Of a DNA stretch of 5,691 nucleotides, positions 4,487 through 5,691 are shown one piece after another (the stretch's first letter is position 1; each line of letters starts with the position of its first letter). The stretch is from Collinsella sp. (GTDB lineage Bacteria > Actinomycetota > Coriobacteriia > Coriobacteriales > Coriobacteriaceae), in NCBI GenBank assembly GCA_019413955.1, contig DXMX01000038.1:1-5691 (forward strand), in the 5' to 3' direction. A program made the translations under genes and the position numbers. The notes under the pieces were generated by a model. The model did no database searches. It was given only the letters and a program-made list of their open reading frames with translations, and had not been told where the DNA came from.

Positions 4487-5656
4487 ATGAGCACGTACGC
4501 AATTAAGGCTGACAAGTTCTTCTTGCCGGCAGGCCCGCAACTGGGCGGCTATCTTATGGTCGAGGATGGCGTTTTTGGCGCCTGGCAGGCCGACGAGCCC
4601 TCTTGCGAGATTAAGGACTACACGGGATCGTGGATCGCACCGGGTATGGTCGATACTCACATCCATGGCTTCTACAACCACTCAACTACCGATAACGATC
4701 CCGAGGGCATCGATATCAGCTCAACCGAGCTCGCCCGTCGCGGTACCACCAGCTGGCTGCCCACGACGTTCACCGATGGCGTCGAACAGATCAAGGACGC
4801 CTGCGCTGCTATCGCCAAGGCGGACGAGGGCCGCGGCCCCGACTTCTGCGGTGCCCGCATTCAGGGCATCTACCTGGAGGGCCCCTTCTTTACCATGAAG
4901 CACGTGGGCGCGCAGAACCCCGCTTACCTGATTGACCCCTCCGAGGAGGTTTTCGACCAGTGGCAGGAGGCTGCGTGCGGTCGCATCGTTAAGAGCGCCA
5001 TGGCCGCCGAGCGCGACGGTGCCGCTGCTTATGCGGCTGCTCTGAACGCCAAGGGCGTGGTGACCAGCATCGGTCACTCCGACGCCACCTACGATGAGTG
5101 CATCGCCGCTATCAATGCCGGTGCCAGCTGCTTTACGCATACCTATAACGGCCAGCGCGGTCTGCATCACCGTGAGCCCGGTGTCGTGGGTGCTGCCATG
5201 TCCACGCCCGAGACCTACGCCGAGATCATCTGTGACGGCAAGCACGTAAACCCTGCCGCCATCAAGGCACTGCTGCAGGCAAAGGGCTGGCAGCACACGG
5301 TGCTCATCACCGACTGCCTGGGCTGCGGCGGCATGCCCGAGGGCAGCTACACCAGTGGTGGCATGGACGTCATCATGAAGGACAACCTGTGCTGGCTCGC
5401 CGACGGCAAAAGCATTGCCGGCTCGGTGCTCACGCTTGCCCAGGGCGTCAAGAACATTGTCGATTGGGGCATCGCCAGCGCTGATATCGCCATTCGCATG
5501 GCAACCGAGGTGCCGGCTCGCTCTGCGCACATCGAGGATAAGTGCGGCAGCATCATGCCGGGTCGCGACGCCGACTTTGTCGTGTTCGACCATGAGCTCA
5601 CCCTCGTCGAGACGTATGTTGGCGGCCAGAGCGTCGGCAACGCCTTTACCGATTAA
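4487..5656 (+). CDS. nagA: N-acetylglucosamine/galactosamine-6-phosphate deacetylase (NagA/AgaA family)
   Basis: This cytoplasmic metal-dependent amidohydrolase removes acetate from an N-acetylhexosamine-6-phosphate. The product has 389 residues, normal for the family (about 380-390). Visible landmarks in order are DTHIHG (56-61, amidohydrolase metal motif), YLEGPF (129-134, metal-binding Glu131), GHSDATYDE (196-204, His197), FTHTYN (216-221, His218), HHREPGVVGAA (227-237), CDGKHVNP (249-256), ITDCLGCGGMPEGSY (274-288, with the presumed catalytic Asp276), SIAGS (309-313) and CGSIMPGRDADFVVFD (353-368). No key residue is missing. The family deacetylates GlcNAc-6-P (NagA) or GalNAc-6-P (AgaA), and sequence alone does not separate these. 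The neighbouring AgaS and AgaBCD-type transporter favour GalNAc-6-P or dual use. It appears to be transcribed on its own, between two terminators. Confidence 0.93.
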   Translation: MSTYAIKADKFFLPAGPQLGGYLMVEDGVFGAWQADEPSCEIKDYTGSWIAPGMVDTHIHGFYNHSTTDNDPEGIDISSTELARRGTTSWLPTTFTDGVEQIKDACAAIAKADEGRGPDFCGARIQGIYLEGPFFTMKHVGAQNPAYLIDPSEEVFDQWQEAACGRIVKSAMAAERDGAAAYAAALNAKGVVTSIGHSDATYDECIAAINAGASCFTHTYNGQRGLHHREPGVVGAAMSTPETYAEIICDGKHVNPAAIKALLQAKGWQHTVLITDCLGCGGMPEGSYTSGGMDVIMKDNLCWLADGKSIAGSVLTLAQGVKNIVDWGIASADIAIRMATEVPARSAHIEDKCGSIMPGRDADFVVFDHELTLVETYVGGQSVGNAFTD

Positions 5657-5662
5657 CGATAG

Positions 5663-5691
5663 AAAAAGACGGCGGGCCCGAATCTGCTCGG
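5663..5691 (+). terminator. Probable terminator after nagA, cut by the window end
   Basis: An A-run (5663-5667) is followed by GGCGGGCCCGA and then ATCTGC and TCGG at the last bases. CCGA (5678-5681) pairs with TCGG (5688-5691). If the sequence continues with GCCCG and a T-run it would be a classical, possibly bidirectional terminator. Only four pairs can be seen. Confidence 0.45.

Noticed and set aside
4721..5593. 290-codon - strand open frame opposite the deacetylase
   Set aside because: Same reason: it overlaps a complete enzyme with intact catalytic motifs and shows no family signature.
1..5691. CRISPR arrays, tRNA/rRNA genes, insertion sequences, phage or toxin-antitoxin genes
   Set aside because: None was seen: no regularly spaced repeats, no cloverleaf-like sequence and no transposase or phage-like product on either strand.

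Overview
The window is a GC-rich, tightly packed bacterial sequence with every gene on the + strand. It holds most of an amino-sugar (N-acetylgalactosamine-type, 'aga') uptake and catabolism locus. C-ending codons dominate the catabolic genes, the Shine-Dalgarno sites are strong, the terminators are classical, and the mannose-family PTS is of the AgaBCD kind. Together these fit a gut Actinobacterium of the Coriobacteriia, such as Collinsella. That assignment is a judgement from style and recalled homologues, not a search result.

Layout: bases 1-208 are the 3' end of a PTS IIB gene (AgaB/AgaV type). A 90-nt gap with two small inverted repeats follows. Then come IIC (agaC, 299-1099) and IID (agaD, 1089-2171), which overlap by 11 nt and are probably translationally coupled. 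A 15-bp hairpin terminator (2238-2277) closes this transport operon. A GntR/HutC-family regulator with a UTRA sensor domain follows (2357-3088). Next is agaS (3203-4369), a SIS-domain galactosamine-6-phosphate deaminase/isomerase. It has its own promoter, whose -35 region lies inside an inverted repeat resembling the DasR/NagR operator. A strong terminator (4388-4428) separates agaS from a nagA/agaA-type N-acetylhexosamine-6-phosphate deacetylase (4487-5656). The last bases look like the left half of another terminator cut by the window edge. No gene-free stretch exceeds 185 nt.

How the genes work together (inference from families): the IIB-IIC-IID complex imports GalNAc, or a related hexosamine, and phosphorylates it. 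The deacetylase removes the acetyl group. AgaS then deaminates and isomerises galactosamine-6-P to tagatose-6-P. The regulator probably senses an amino-sugar phosphate and represses at least agaS. The IIA component, the tagatose-6-P kinase and the aldolase are not in the window.

No wholly new system is evident. The most unusual item is an acidic, repeat-bearing insertion of roughly 65-85 residues in the IID subunit, placed where lactococcal Man-PTS IID proteins carry an extracellular loop. The next most useful observation is the three-half-site operator at the agaS promoter.
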